Origin: Denitrobacterium detoxificans
GTDB lineage: Bacteria > Actinomycetota > Coriobacteriia > Coriobacteriales > Eggerthellaceae
Direction of reading: 5' to 3'
DNA length: 64,000 nucleotides
NCBI RefSeq assembly: GCF_015062615.1
Contig: NZ_SUUH01000001.1
Location: 346,366 to 410,365 of the forward strand
A program made the position numbers and the translations under genes. Positions 25,071 to 33,102 of this stretch are shown here, piece by piece. The notes under the pieces are model-generated. The model had not been told where the DNA came from. It worked only from the letters and a program-made list of their open reading frames with translations, and made no database searches. How positions within the stretch are numbered: position 1 is the stretch's first letter; every line of letters starts with the position of its first letter.

Positions 25071-25271
25071 ATGGAATTCGATGAGCTGAGCGAAGACCTG
25101 AAGGAACGTGCCAAGGCATGCAAGACGCCGGAAGAAATGCTGGCGCTCGCCAAGGACGAGGGAATGGTCCTGAGCGACGAAGACCTCGAGCAGGTTGCCG
25201 GGGGCAAGGGAAAGTGGGCTCACGAAGAGTGCAACGATTTCACCAGGCAGGGGAAGCCCCGCAAAAAGTAA
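25071..25271 (+). CDS. Nif11-like leader RiPP precursor peptide (putative)
   Basis: A 66-residue peptide with a helical acidic leader, including ELSEDLKERAKACKTPEEML and LAKDEGMVLSDEDLEQVAGG, ending in a double-glycine cleavage site, then a 21-residue basic core beginning KGKWAHEEC. This is the Nif11/NHLP leader layout of ribosomally made, modified peptides. The core has one Cys, one Trp and one Thr but few Ser/Thr for lanthionine formation. AAAGGA lies nine bases before the ATG. No modification enzyme, C39 peptidase transporter or immunity gene is adjacent: downstream is an oppositely oriented HxlR gene. It could be an orphan precursor matured in trans, a signalling peptide, or cargo that lost its partners. 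Confidence 0.7.
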   Translation: MEFDELSEDLKERAKACKTPEEMLALAKDEGMVLSDEDLEQVAGGKGKWAHEECNDFTRQGKPRKK

Positions 25272-25446
25272 GCTTCAAGCCTTAATTCACCAAGGGCAAA
25301 GCCCGCTCTGCCCGTTCAGGCGCGCGCCTATTGCTTGCACATAATAGCTGCTACGCCGAACCCTTGGGCACATGGCAAATGCCGGGCTCGTACGCCGCGA
25401 TGCACCGATCGCGAGGATGGCACGCGACCCTGACGCACCCCTCCCC

Positions 25447-25794
25447 TTAGAGTTCCCCCACTCGCAGCGACTCCTTGTAGCTTTCGCCCCAGGCCCACAG
25501 CGCATCGAGCACGGGCTTGAGCGTCTTGCCCGTCTCCGTCAGCGAGTACTCCACGCGGGGCGGCACCTCGGGAAAGACCTCGCGGTGCACGAGCCCGGTG
25601 TCCTCCATCGTTCGCAGATTGCTCGTGAGCACCTTCTGCGAGATCTTCCCGATAGAGCGTTGCAGCTCCTTGAAGCGCATCGTACCGTTCAGCACGAGGT
25701 CGCGCAGGATGAGCACCTGCCATTTGTTCCCTATGAGGGAAAGCGTCGTCTCGACCGGACATGCCGGCAGGTCCTCGAGTCTCGGTTCCGTCAT
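25447..25794 (-). CDS. HxlR-family transcriptional regulator
   Basis: A 115-residue winged-helix regulator: CPVETTLSLIGNKWQVLILRDL, MRFKELQRSIGKISQKVLTSNLRTMEDTGLV, then the wing VPPRVEYSLTETGKTLKPVLDALWAWGE. The conserved N-terminal Cys of redox- or aldehyde-sensing members is present (ACPVE). AGGAGATGCGAAG precedes the ATG. It is divergent from an NAD(P)-binding oxidoreductase gene with a 168-bp promoter region containing inverted repeats, the standard arrangement in which the regulator controls the neighbour. A near-identical N-terminus survives as a remnant at 33035-33096. Confidence 0.93.
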   Translation of the reverse strand: MTEPRLEDLPACPVETTLSLIGNKWQVLILRDLVLNGTMRFKELQRSIGKISQKVLTSNLRTMEDTGLVHREVFPEVPPRVEYSLTETGKTLKPVLDALWAWGESYKESLRVGEL

Positions 25795-25962
25795 CTTCGC
25801 ATCTCCTCAAGATCCATTACAGCAGGTAACAGCAAAAGTTACTATTTGGTGCCTGAAGCACTTTATAGTGCCTACTTTCATCTAGATACCGCAGAGCATA
25901 CAGTATTCACTGTCAGCAAGCAATGGGCGGCATGAAGCCGCCGGATACGAAGGGACGCCACT
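25795..25962. promoter_or_regulatory. Divergent promoter region with HxlR-type operators
   Basis: Contains GTAAC-AGCAAAA-GTTAC, an inverted repeat of the size HxlR dimers bind, plus GCACTTTATAGTGC. Similar elements (GGTTACC..., TTATTGTGCCTACTT) occur in the region 33103-33200 beside the truncated HxlR gene. Confidence 0.55.
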
Positions 25963-26595
25963 ATGAAGAAGATCGCAGTAGTCGCAGCCAACGGCAAGGC
26001 AGGCCAGCTCATCGTGAAGGAAGCCATGTCGCGCGGCATGGACGTAACGGCCTTCGTACGCGGCGAGAACAGGACCGCGGCCGAGAAATCCGTCGTGATG
26101 GACATCATGGACATCAAAGCCTCCGACCTGGTTGGATTCGACGCGGTCGTGGATGCCTTCGGCGCATGGACGCCCGAGACCCTCGACCAGCATTCCACCA
26201 CTCTCGCGCACCTGTGCGACTGCGTGGCGGGCACCAACGTTCGACTGCTCGTCGTGGGCGGCGCGGGCTCGCTCTATGTAGACCCCGAGCACACCATGAC
26301 TGTCTCCGAAACGCCGGATTTCCCCGACGCGTTCAAGCCGCTGGCCGCCGCCATGGGTAAGGCGCTCAGCGAGCTGCGCGAACGCGACGACGTGAAGTGG
26401 ACCTACATCTCCCCCGCGGGCGACTTCCAGGCCGACGGCGAGCGCACTGGCTCCTACACTCTCGGCGGTGAGGAGCTGACGCTCAACGCGGCCGGCGAAT
26501 CGATCATCAGCTATGCCGATTATGCCATCGCAATGGTCGACGAAATCGAGTCCGGAGATCACATCCAACAGCGCATCAGCACCGTGCGCAAGTAG
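25963..26595 (+). CDS. NAD(P)-binding oxidoreductase (atypical SDR, NmrA/YwnB-like)
   Basis: A 210-residue Rossmann protein: MKKIAVVAANGKAGQLIVKEA (nucleotide loop), VTAFVRGENR, FDAVVDAFGAW, RLLVVGGAGSLYVD and WTYISPAGDFQADG are the usual sites of this atypical short-chain reductase group, which lacks the classical Tyr-x3-Lys pair. GAAGGGACG precedes the ATG. It is divergently paired with an HxlR gene, a layout seen for quinone, aldehyde or disulfide-stress responsive reductases. Substrate unknown. A GC-rich hairpin 26 bp after the stop is its likely terminator. Confidence 0.87.
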   Translation: MKKIAVVAANGKAGQLIVKEAMSRGMDVTAFVRGENRTAAEKSVVMDIMDIKASDLVGFDAVVDAFGAWTPETLDQHSTTLAHLCDCVAGTNVRLLVVGGAGSLYVDPEHTMTVSETPDFPDAFKPLAAAMGKALSELRERDDVKWTYISPAGDFQADGERTGSYTLGGEELTLNAAGESIISYADYAIAMVDEIESGDHIQQRISTVRK

Positions 26596-26620
26596 CGAAT
26601 CAACTCGAATCTAAATCGTT

Positions 26621-26651
26621 CGTTGGGGGTGGTTGCGCACTGCCCCCAACG
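26621..26651 (+). terminator. GC-rich hairpin after the oxidoreductase gene
   Basis: CGTTGGGGG and CCCCCAACG pair around 13 nt; only a short T tract follows, so termination is probable but not certain. Confidence 0.55.
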
Positions 26652-26676
26652 TTGCATGGAGGGAAACGGAGAGAAC

Positions 26677-26846
26677 ATGGCCTACCGCACTGGAAACGAC
26701 GCCTCGGCATTCAAAGAGGGCGAAGGACTTGACCTGGCGGCGGTTCCCGATCCCGAAGAGGTCGACGCTGCATGGCGCTTGCGCTTCCTGCGGGCGATCC
26801 GCGACGTTGCGTTCGCCACGGTGGACGCGGGCGGCCTGCCACCCCA
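26677..26846 (+). pseudogene. N-terminal fragment, pyridoxamine 5'-phosphate oxidase-like protein
   Basis: After GGAGGGAAACGGAGAGAAC an ATG opens a frame with sensible composition: EEVDAAWRLRFLRAIRDVAFATVDAGGLPP. The last part resembles the first strand of FMN-binding split-barrel proteins (FLRxxRDVALATVDxxGxP). The similarity stops abruptly at about 26846 and the frame continues into low-complexity Gly/Lys sequence overlapping the toxin gene. I read it as a truncated gene left by a deletion. The family assignment is tentative. Confidence 0.4.
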
Positions 26847-26946
26847 CGAGGGAAAAGACGGCGATGAACGCGGTAAGGACGGCGGCGGCAAGCAGAGGGG
26901 CCCGAGCGATGGAATTGTTGAATGCGCGCCTTATGACGGCCCCGCG

Positions 26947-27231
26947 TTACTCGTCGAACAGGTCGCTGTGCGATCCCGTGCGCACGAGCGTGAGTACCAT
27001 CACGTTATCTGTGAGCTTGTAGATGAGCAGCCAGTCGGCGCGGATGTGGCATTCCCAGTGGCCCGACCAGTTGCCGGAGAGCATGTGGGGCCGGCACCGC
27101 TCCGGCAAGGGCTCGTCGTTGGCGAGCGCCTCGATGACGGCGCGCAGCTCGCCTTTGGGAAGCCCCCGCTTTACGGCCACCTTGTAGTCCTTCTTGAAGC
27201 GCGCCGTCTGGCGAATCTCCCTCATGGTCAT
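26947..27231 (-). CDS. yafQ: YafQ-family type II toxin (mRNA interferase)
   Basis: A 94-residue RelE/ParE-superfamily toxin: MREIRQTARFKKDYKVA, then HMLSGNWSGHWECHIRADWLLIY and LTLVRTGSHSDLF, which carry the YafQ catalytic His residues, the Asp-Trp pair and the terminal Phe. It should cut mRNA on the ribosome in the absence of its antitoxin. The start overlaps the antitoxin stop by 4 bp (ATGA), the classic antitoxin-first operon. In this accessory region it may stabilise the inserted DNA. Confidence 0.92.
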   Translation of the reverse strand: MTMREIRQTARFKKDYKVAVKRGLPKGELRAVIEALANDEPLPERCRPHMLSGNWSGHWECHIRADWLLIYKLTDNVMVLTLVRTGSHSDLFDE

Positions 27232-27500
27232 GCGTCCAGGTCTGCGAACAGCTCGTCGACGCTCGAGTAGCCCTTGACGTCTGGATCGGCCGCGATGCGG
27301 TCGGCCTCGCGCATGGCGGCCAGCGTCTCCGCGTTGGGAACATCGCGCGTGGGGCGGAACGGGAGTCCCTGTTCCCGCACGGCCTGGCGCAGGAAGGTGT
27401 TGACGGCGGTGGAGAAGTTCATCCCTAGGTCGGCGAAGAGCCTGTCTGCCTCCCGCTTCAACTGGGCGTCGGTGCGTATGCTTGTCGTGATGGTGTCCAT
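27228..27500 (-). CDS. dinJ: DinJ/RelB-family antitoxin
   Basis: A 90-residue antitoxin with a ribbon-helix-helix N-terminus (TITTSIRTDAQLKREADRLF, GMNFSTAVNTFLRQAV) and a disordered acidic C-terminus (SSVDELFADLDA) that would wrap the YafQ toxin. AAGGAGGCAGCT precedes the ATG. It is the first gene of the pair and should repress its own promoter, located in the AT-rich stretch just beyond its start. Confidence 0.92.
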   Translation of the reverse strand: MDTITTSIRTDAQLKREADRLFADLGMNFSTAVNTFLRQAVREQGLPFRPTRDVPNAETLAAMREADRIAADPDVKGYSSVDELFADLDA

Positions 27501-27797
27501 AGCTGCCTCCTTGTGTTACAGATTATATCTATTGCAGCACTGATTGGCAACCGCCCGACCGAAGCACATCCGTTACTGAGTTTTCACTGACTTTTGCGCA
27601 TTCGTACCACCCCAGCGCCACCATTCACGATGCTAGGTACTGAGAGGAGATTGGAAAGATGATCAACGAAGCGAAGATGACCGAGCTCAGCTAGCTAGAA
27701 TCCAGACCCTCATTTCTGAGTCCAAATTCGGGGGTGCAGTTCATCGAGAAGTACTAACAATATTTGGAGTACTGCAACCTACATCAAGGAGCGCGTC
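27501..27797. other. Promoter regions and a gene remnant
   Basis: From left: the dinJ promoter side (AT-rich TTATATCTATTG); a stranded start with GAGGAGATTGGAAAG before ATG at 27659 that encodes only MINEAKMTELS before a stop, apparently the head of a deleted gene; and near 27750-27775 the palindrome-like AGTACT...AGTACT, a candidate operator for the HxlR gene at 27798. Confidence 0.45.
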
Positions 27798-28187
27798 ATG
27801 GGTGAACGTCGAAATGTCAGCTGGTGCCCAGCCATCTCGTCTCTTCAGCGCGTGGTCGGCGGGAAGTGGAAGATAGAAATCCTGTTCTACGTTGCGCTCG
27901 AGGATGTGCGACACTTCGGCGAGCTGCGCAGGTGCCTGCGGGGCGTGTCGGAGTCAACGCTGTCGCGCCAGCTCAAGGAGCTCGTGGCAGACGACTTCCT
28001 GGAGCGTGTGGACTACCAGGAGGTGCCCCCGCGCGTCGAGTACCGGCTGACGCGCCGGGGCGAGAGCTTCAGGCCGCTCCTGCAGGCCATGTGGGACTGG
28101 AGTGAGGCCGAGTTCGAGTTCAGCCAGGCGGAGGCGGAGCAGATGCGCGAGGCTCGCGAGCGGCTCGGCGTAGCCCAGGTCCGCTGA
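27798..28187 (+). CDS. HxlR-family transcriptional regulator
   Basis: A 129-residue winged-helix protein: WCPAISSLQRVVGGKWKIEIL, RHFGELRRCLRGVSESTLSRQ, LVADDFLERVDYQEVPPRVEY, RGESFRPLLQAMWDWS. It differs clearly from the HxlR protein at 25447, with an acidic tail (FSQAEAEQMREARERLG). CAAGGAGCGCGTC precedes the ATG. A GNAT acetyltransferase gene follows 110 bp later in the same direction. The gene it once controlled divergently may be the remnant at 27659. Confidence 0.9.
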   Translation: MGERRNVSWCPAISSLQRVVGGKWKIEILFYVALEDVRHFGELRRCLRGVSESTLSRQLKELVADDFLERVDYQEVPPRVEYRLTRRGESFRPLLQAMWDWSEAEFEFSQAEAEQMREARERLGVAQVR

Positions 28188-28297
28188 ACCGGCCTTCCGC
28201 GTTACCTGCCCTCGTGTGCCCTACGCACATCGTCGTAGAACTCGAAGATCGGTATGAGCGGCAGCGAAAAGAATCCGAGGCAATAAGGAGGCAAACG

Positions 28298-28780
28298 ATG
28301 GTCGAGGTGCGAGCATACGAGATGGCGGACGTTGCGGCGATGGTCGAGGTGTGGAACGAGGTCGTCCGCGACGGCATCGCCTTCCCGCAGGAGGACGAGC
28401 TCGACGAGGCGAGCGGCGCGGAGTTCTTCGCCTCGCAGACCCACTGCGGCGTCGCCGTGGAGGGCGGGCGCGTGCTCGGGCTCTACATCCTGCACCCCAA
28501 CAACGTCGGCCGCTGCGGCCACATCGCCAACGCCAGCTACGCGGTATCGTCGGATGCGAGGGGCAAGGGCGTGGGCCGCACCCTTGTCGAGGACTCGATG
28601 GCCCAGGGCAGGGAGCACGGCTTCCGCGTGCTGCAGTTCAACGCCGTGGTCGCCACCAACGCCGGAGCCCGTCACCTCTACGAAAAGCTCGGCTTCACGC
28701 AGCTGGGAACCATCCCGGGCGGTTTCCGCATGCCCGACGGCACCTACGCCGACATCTGCCCCTACTACCACGAGCTCTAG
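28298..28780 (+). CDS. GNAT family N-acetyltransferase
   Basis: A 160-residue acetyltransferase using acetyl-CoA. Motif A is visible as SYAVSSDARGKGVGRTLVEDSM (R-G-x-G-x-G/A loop), then FNAVVATNAGARHLYEKLGFTQLGT, the C-terminal half typical of phosphinothricin acetyltransferase-like GNATs, and IPGGFRMPDGTYADICPYYHEL. TAAGGAGG sits before the ATG at 28298; an upstream in-frame extension lacks a site. Acceptor unknown: members acetylate small molecules or protein N-termini. A good terminator follows 100 bp on. Confidence 0.9.
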   Translation: MVEVRAYEMADVAAMVEVWNEVVRDGIAFPQEDELDEASGAEFFASQTHCGVAVEGGRVLGLYILHPNNVGRCGHIANASYAVSSDARGKGVGRTLVEDSMAQGREHGFRVLQFNAVVATNAGARHLYEKLGFTQLGTIPGGFRMPDGTYADICPYYHEL

Positions 28781-28884
28781 GCGACAGTGACGTACCCCGG
28801 CATGCTCGCCATGTCTATGCGAAAGTACGTGTCACCGAGTAGCACCGTTTGGACAAAACGCGTCGAAATCGTAGGGAGTATTCA

Positions 28885-28910
28885 AGCCCCGAAGCGCTTC
28901 GGGGCTTTTT
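28885..28910 (+). terminator. Intrinsic terminator
   Basis: AGCCCCGAA-GCGC-TTCGGGGCT followed by TTTTT; ends the HxlR/GNAT transcript. Confidence 0.9.
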
Positions 28911-28948
28911 GTGATTTAAAAAGGGGTTTTACCTGCAGTTTTTCATCA

Positions 28949-28976
28949 GGGGATACTCCCCTTTCCACGTTTTACG
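28949..28976. repeat. Left inverted repeat of the surface-protein cassette
   Basis: GGGGATACTCCC followed by CTTTCCACGTTTTACG. Its reverse complement recurs at 32997-33025 with one substitution and one extra T. The two copies enclose only the large surface-protein gene. Confidence 0.75.
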
Positions 28977-28999
28977 CGGCGAGAAGCATCTCCTGCAGG

Positions 29000-31900
29000 T
29001 TAGAGGCGGGCATGCTTGCCGACATGCGCCGAACGGCGGGCGCGGTTCGCAACCCCGGCCACAATCAGCGCGGCGACACTCAGGACGGCGAGCGACGCAA
29101 GCAGCGCGACCGGCATGGCGTCGCCGGTCTTGGCTGACGCGGAGTTGGCTGATGCGGAGTTGGCTGACGCGGAGTTGGCCTTCGAGGCAGCGCCCTTCGC
29201 CGCGGGCTCCGCAAGCACCTCGAAGCGTGCATCCACACTGCCGGCATCATCGAACATCGCGGTCAGGGTATGCTCGCCCACTGCCAGCGTCTCGAGGTAG
29301 GCCGGCTTCAGCTTCACGATGACGCTGCCGGGCTCTGCCGTGTAGTTGACCGCGTCGACGTCCTTCCCGTCCACTTGGATGCCGGTGAAGTGGGAGAAGG
29401 TCACGTTGTCGTCCACCGAGCGCTTGAAGGTGAAGTCCGCCGTCGCCGAGCTGCCCCTCGCCCACTGCAGGCCGTCGCCTTCGGCGCTCCTGTAGGAAAC
29501 GCCCTCATCTGGCTTCAGCTTGGGGATCGACTCGGTCTTGACTTGGGTCTCGAAGGCAGGGTTCGTGAAGGTCGCCGTATAGGCCCTTACGCCCTCTTCG
29601 GCTTCCGTCGGCTCCTTGGTTACCACCGACGTGGTCTTGGCGGTTTCCGTCTCGACATGGCTTGCGTCCCTCTTGCAAGCAAGCGTCGCTGTCACGCTGC
29701 CTTTGTCGGCCGCCCACTCGTAGGCCGGATCGCCCCAGTCGTGGCCGAGCGGGTCGATGGTCTTGGCCTCGCGAGAAAGCTCGGCGCCGCAAGCCGAGCA
29801 GTAGACGACCTCGTCATAGCTTCCGGCCTTCTCGCACGTGGCCGCTACCTCGTTTTCGCGCACGGGCGCGGCGGCCGTATGGCCCGTCGCGGGAATCCCG
29901 CTTGTCCTCGTCTGCGTCGCGAAGGCGACGTTTTTGAAGCTTGCCGTGTAGGTTCTCGTGCCCGCCTCGGTGCATTTTGGATTCACGTCCGTAACGATGG
30001 GGGTGACCGTCTCGACCTCTACGAAGCTCGGATCATCCGTCAAGGCGCGCGAGGCCTTTACTTCCATGTTGTCGGCCGCCCATTCATAAGTCGGCTCCGT
30101 CCAGCTATGTGCGTGCCCCTCTGCCGAAATCGCTTCCGTCTTGGTCTGCACGGTGAAGGCCGGATTGGCGAAGGAGCCCGACGTATACGTCCTCACGCCG
30201 AGTTCGTCTCCGGCGGGCTGCTTGGTCACCTCGGAGGTGACGCCCACGGTCTCTGTTTCTACGTGGCTTGTATCCTTCTTGCAGACGCGCTTCGCCGTGA
30301 CCTTGGTATTGCCTTCGTTCCATGTGTAGATAGGATCGTTCCAGTCGTGCTCGCACTCGCTGATCACGAAGTCCAGCGTCACGGTCGGGCCCTCGACGCC
30401 TTCCCACGCGTAGTTGGCGGGGTCCTTCAGCGTGAGCACAACGGGGTAGGTCCCGGGCTCCGTACCGCCCTTGTTTTCTGTCACGGTGTACAGGTCGCTC
30501 GCGGGCACGTCGGCGACTTGTTTTTCGCCTGTGTAGGGTTTGGAATCGATCGCAGGTGCAGCCACCTGCGCCTGGGTTACCTTTACCGAGCAGGTCGCAG
30601 TCTTGTCATCTGCTGTATCGTCCGTTCCGTTGGTCGCGGTGACGGTGATGGTCGCCTCGCCCACAGCAACGGCGGACACCTTGCCGGTACTATCCACCGT
30701 GGCGACGCTCTCGTTGCTGCTTTTCCAGGTAACGGTCTTGTCCACCACGATGGCGTCAGAGCCTTCGGGCGAAACCGTGGCCACCAGTGTTTCTGTGTTA
30801 CCTATGACAAGATTGGTTTCCTCCTTGTTGAGCGAGACGCCTTCCACGGCAACCTTCCTCACGAATTCTGCCGTTACGGTCACATCTGCTGCGGGCATGG
30901 TGAAGGTGTATTTGGAAGAATCGTTTGTATCCTGAGTGAGCGCGAGTTCGGTTTCTCCAGCTTTAGCCTTCAGTGTGCCGGGCTTTAGCACCCAGCCGCC
31001 TGCGTCCGGCGCTACGGTGAGAGTTACTGTGTTACCCGGCACCGCACGAGACTTGCCGACGACAACGCTGCCGCCTTGAGCCTCAGACACGGTAACCCCA
31101 AAAGTGCTCGAACGAACCAAAGTCTTGTTACTAAGCGTGTCAAGATTAGCTGCAGTATAACTCGTGGCCGCAAAGGCTTCCCTTGTACTCTTGTCCGTGA
31201 AGGGGCTTTCCATCGTCAGTGTGACTGACGTATTTTCGTTGTTGCAGCGGTAAGAAGTCGCTTTGACACTTATGTCGTATTCGTCTTCGGCGTACTTCAG
31301 CGTGATGGTGGTCGCAAGGCCGATTCCGTCTTTACCGTTGCCGATGCCAGATCCATTGGCGCCACCTATGGATTCTACGGTGCCGCCACTGATGGTGATG
31401 GTGGTGCCGGCGCCACGGTCGCCGCCGCCGATGCCCGCGCCGCCTGCGTTGCCGGTGGCTACAACAGTGCCGCCGGAGATGGTGACGTTGTCGCCGTTGC
31501 CGCCCTTCCCGCCGCCGATACCAGCTGCATCGGATCCAGCGCTTGCAGTTACGGCGCCACCGGAAATGTTGATATTGCCGCCACCGCCGCCTTCGCCGCC
31601 ACCAATGCCGGCCCCATACTGGCCACCCGTAGCTTCTATAGTGCCGCCAGTGATATTGATAATGCTGGCATTGACCCTGCCGTCGGTGTCGTCACCTGCA
31701 CCGATACCCGATGCGTAGCCATTGCTCGAGGCTTTCACCGTACCACCGGCAATGGTGATGTAACCCCCGATGCAGCCATCGCCACCGCCAATGCCTGCGC
31801 CGTCCGGGCCGCCGTAGGCCTCGACCTCGCCGCCGTAGATGCTAATCGTGCCGCCAGTGGTTGCCGTGCTGCCAGCGTCGTCGTCGCCCGAACCAATACC

Positions 31901-32710
31901 CGCGCCGCTATCACTGGGAAAGCTATAAGATGACTGAGGGCCGCCTTTTGCATAGACCTTGCCGCCCCAGATGGTGATGGTACCGCCGTTTCCGCCCCTG
32001 CTACCGCCGATGCCGGCGGCCCCACCACCGCCGTACGCCTTGACATCGCCTCCGTAGATGGTGATTGTGCCGCCGTCCCGGCCTGGGCCGTAGGCATCGC
32101 CGCCACCGATGCCGGCGGAGCCGTTGCCGCCACGTGCCTCGATCGTGCCGCCGTAGATGGTGATGGTGCCGCCGGCACCCGTTTTACCGGCACCGATGCC
32201 CGCTGCGTGAGCTTCATTGTTATCGTTATTAGCAGTTATTTTGCCGCCATGAATCGTGATAGGGCCGTTCGGACCCGAGTTATTGTCGGAGCCGATTGGC
32301 GCGTTCTCTTTGCTGGTGTCGGCATAGCAGACTAGCTCGCCTGTTTCTCCCTGCTGGGCGTAGATGTTGAGCCTCGATGACCAATAAACATTGATGCCCT
32401 TTTCCAGCGTGAGCTTGGAACCGTCCGTGAGGATGATGTTGGCCTCCGCCCCCTCCGCAACTGTGATTCTATTCGTGCTCTCGATGGCACCGCTCACGTA
32501 GTACCAGCCTTGTATGTTCTCCGTGTCTTTTGTAATGGGCGCACACTCGACGGTCTTCGTTTCCGACACGACCTTCGTGCCGTCCCAGCTCTTCTCGACG
32601 TAGCTGACATTCTCGACCGCGTATGCTGTCCCGCTCGTCGCAAACAAGAACCCCATGGCCAGCACCAATGCCAGCAAAAGACTCTTCGACTCTCTCGATA
32701 CCCTCTTCAT
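29000..32710 (-). CDS. Giant cell-surface protein: Gly-rich beta-helix, Big_2 and CxxC repeats, KTGD anchor
   Basis: A 1236-residue secreted protein. Residues 1-31 are a Sec signal (ALVLAMGFLFATSGTAYA). About 150-455 is a Gly-rich repeat region of units such as GGTITIYGGTIEARGG and AGIGGGDG, a probable beta-helix. Next come a VTVSEAQGGSVVVG repeat and a Big_2 Ig-like domain at about 622-715 (VSLNKEETNLVIGNTE). About 805-1060 holds repeats of the form YxWxxDxxxVTAxxxCxxDxSHVETET with ACG/CxxC pairs. A domain at 1070-1173 is shared with the protein at 50599. The end carries ASAKTGD, a hydrophobic helix and RARRSAH, a variant sortase signal. A GGAGG precedes the ATG. It is likely an adhesin or wall scaffold; ligand unknown. 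Near-inverted repeats flank the gene. Confidence 0.85.
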   Translation of the reverse strand: MKRVSRESKSLLLALVLAMGFLFATSGTAYAVENVSYVEKSWDGTKVVSETKTVECAPITKDTENIQGWYYVSGAIESTNRITVAEGAEANIILTDGSKLTLEKGINVYWSSRLNIYAQQGETGELVCYADTSKENAPIGSDNNSGPNGPITIHGGKITANNDNNEAHAAGIGAGKTGAGGTITIYGGTIEARGGNGSAGIGGGDAYGPGRDGGTITIYGGDVKAYGGGGAAGIGGSRGGNGGTITIWGGKVYAKGGPQSSYSFPSDSGAGIGSGDDDAGSTATTGGTISIYGGEVEAYGGPDGAGIGGGDGCIGGYITIAGGTVKASSNGYASGIGAGDDTDGRVNASIINITGGTIEATGGQYGAGIGGGEGGGGGNINISGGAVTASAGSDAAGIGGGKGGNGDNVTISGGTVVATGNAGGAGIGGGDRGAGTTITISGGTVESIGGANGSGIGNGKDGIGLATTITLKYAEDEYDISVKATSYRCNNENTSVTLTMESPFTDKSTREAFAATSYTAANLDTLSNKTLVRSSTFGVTVSEAQGGSVVVGKSRAVPGNTVTLTVAPDAGGWVLKPGTLKAKAGETELALTQDTNDSSKYTFTMPAADVTVTAEFVRKVAVEGVSLNKEETNLVIGNTETLVATVSPEGSDAIVVDKTVTWKSSNESVATVDSTGKVSAVAVGEATITVTATNGTDDTADDKTATCSVKVTQAQVAAPAIDSKPYTGEKQVADVPASDLYTVTENKGGTEPGTYPVVLTLKDPANYAWEGVEGPTVTLDFVISECEHDWNDPIYTWNEGNTKVTAKRVCKKDTSHVETETVGVTSEVTKQPAGDELGVRTYTSGSFANPAFTVQTKTEAISAEGHAHSWTEPTYEWAADNMEVKASRALTDDPSFVEVETVTPIVTDVNPKCTEAGTRTYTASFKNVAFATQTRTSGIPATGHTAAAPVRENEVAATCEKAGSYDEVVYCSACGAELSREAKTIDPLGHDWGDPAYEWAADKGSVTATLACKRDASHVETETAKTTSVVTKEPTEAEEGVRAYTATFTNPAFETQVKTESIPKLKPDEGVSYRSAEGDGLQWARGSSATADFTFKRSVDDNVTFSHFTGIQVDGKDVDAVNYTAEPGSVIVKLKPAYLETLAVGEHTLTAMFDDAGSVDARFEVLAEPAAKGAASKANSASANSASANSASAKTGDAMPVALLASLAVLSVAALIVAGVANRARRSAHVGKHARL
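29131..29175. repeat. Three tandem 15-bp repeats within the surface gene
   Basis: Units TGGCTGACGCGGAGT, TGGCTGATGCGGAGT, TGGCTGACGCGGAGT encode NSASA three times just before the KTGD sorting motif. Copy number may vary between strains by slippage and would change spacer length only. Confidence 0.9.
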
Positions 32711-32937
32711 GACGAAGCCGCCTCCATCCTAGGCGTCGAATGACTCTTATCAGTCACACCCTTGGCCATCTTCACCGCAGCCCCCATATCGAGCTGTCGT
32801 CATTCAAGTCGTTTTCTTTCCAAACACTTCGCAGAAGTCATGTACACTTCGCGGTTCGAGACGAGTTCTCGTCTCCGAGGTTTTTGACTTTTGCGATATA
32901 AAACTCCTCTATAACCGTTAGCTAAATTCAGCTATGT
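32711..32937. other. Upstream region of the surface-protein gene
   Basis: About 230 bases with no gene: promoter-type AT-rich sequence (TTATATCGC and TATAACCG near 32895-32920) and CGAGACGAGTTCTCGTCTCC, a short inverted repeat. No RNA family recognised. Confidence 0.4.
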
Positions 32938-33042
32938 ACGATCATACGCAGTCATTGCCCCAACTGGTAACAGGCTGCCCCAAATTGTCACACCCTCGTA
33001 AAAACGTGGAAAAGGGAGTATCCCCCAGCTGCGTATGATCGT
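32938..33042. repeat. 14-bp inverted repeat pair around the right cassette end
   Basis: ACGATCATACGCAG at 32938-32951 and CTGCGTATGATCGT at 33029-33042 are perfect complements enclosing 77 bp, which includes TGGTAACAGGCTGCCCCAAA, sequence resembling the end of an IS21-type element. This looks like a small insertion next to or within the truncated HxlR gene. Confidence 0.6.
32997..33025. repeat. Right inverted repeat of the surface-protein cassette
   Basis: Reads CGTAAAAACGTGGAAAAG then GGAGTATCCCC, the reverse complement of the left copy at 28949-28976 apart from one base and a 1-nt gap. It directly abuts the broken HxlR coding sequence. Confidence 0.75.
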
Positions 33043-33096
33043 GAGTGTCGTCTCCACCGGGCAGGCCGGCAGCTCTTCGAGCCTCGGTGCGGCCAT
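33035..33096 (-). pseudogene. HxlR regulator remnant (first ~20 codons)
   Basis: From ATG 33096, with GGGAGG upstream, the frame gives MAAPRLEELPACPVETTLTI, nearly the same as the start of the intact HxlR gene at 25794 (MTEPRLEDLPACPVETTLSL). After about codon 20 the match ends at the 14-bp inverted repeat. The regulator was cut by an insertion or deletion; its divergent promoter region survives on the right. Confidence 0.8.
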
Positions 33097-33102
33097 CTCC
33101 AT

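Noticed and set aside
25071..25271. Nif11-like peptide as a nitrogen-fixation gene
   Set aside because: The Nif11 domain here is the RiPP leader type with a GG site; there are no nif genes in the window.
31350..32230. Gly-rich repeats considered as CRISPR or minisatellite
   Set aside because: They encode an in-frame GGTITIYGG-type protein repeat with variable units and no fixed spacers.
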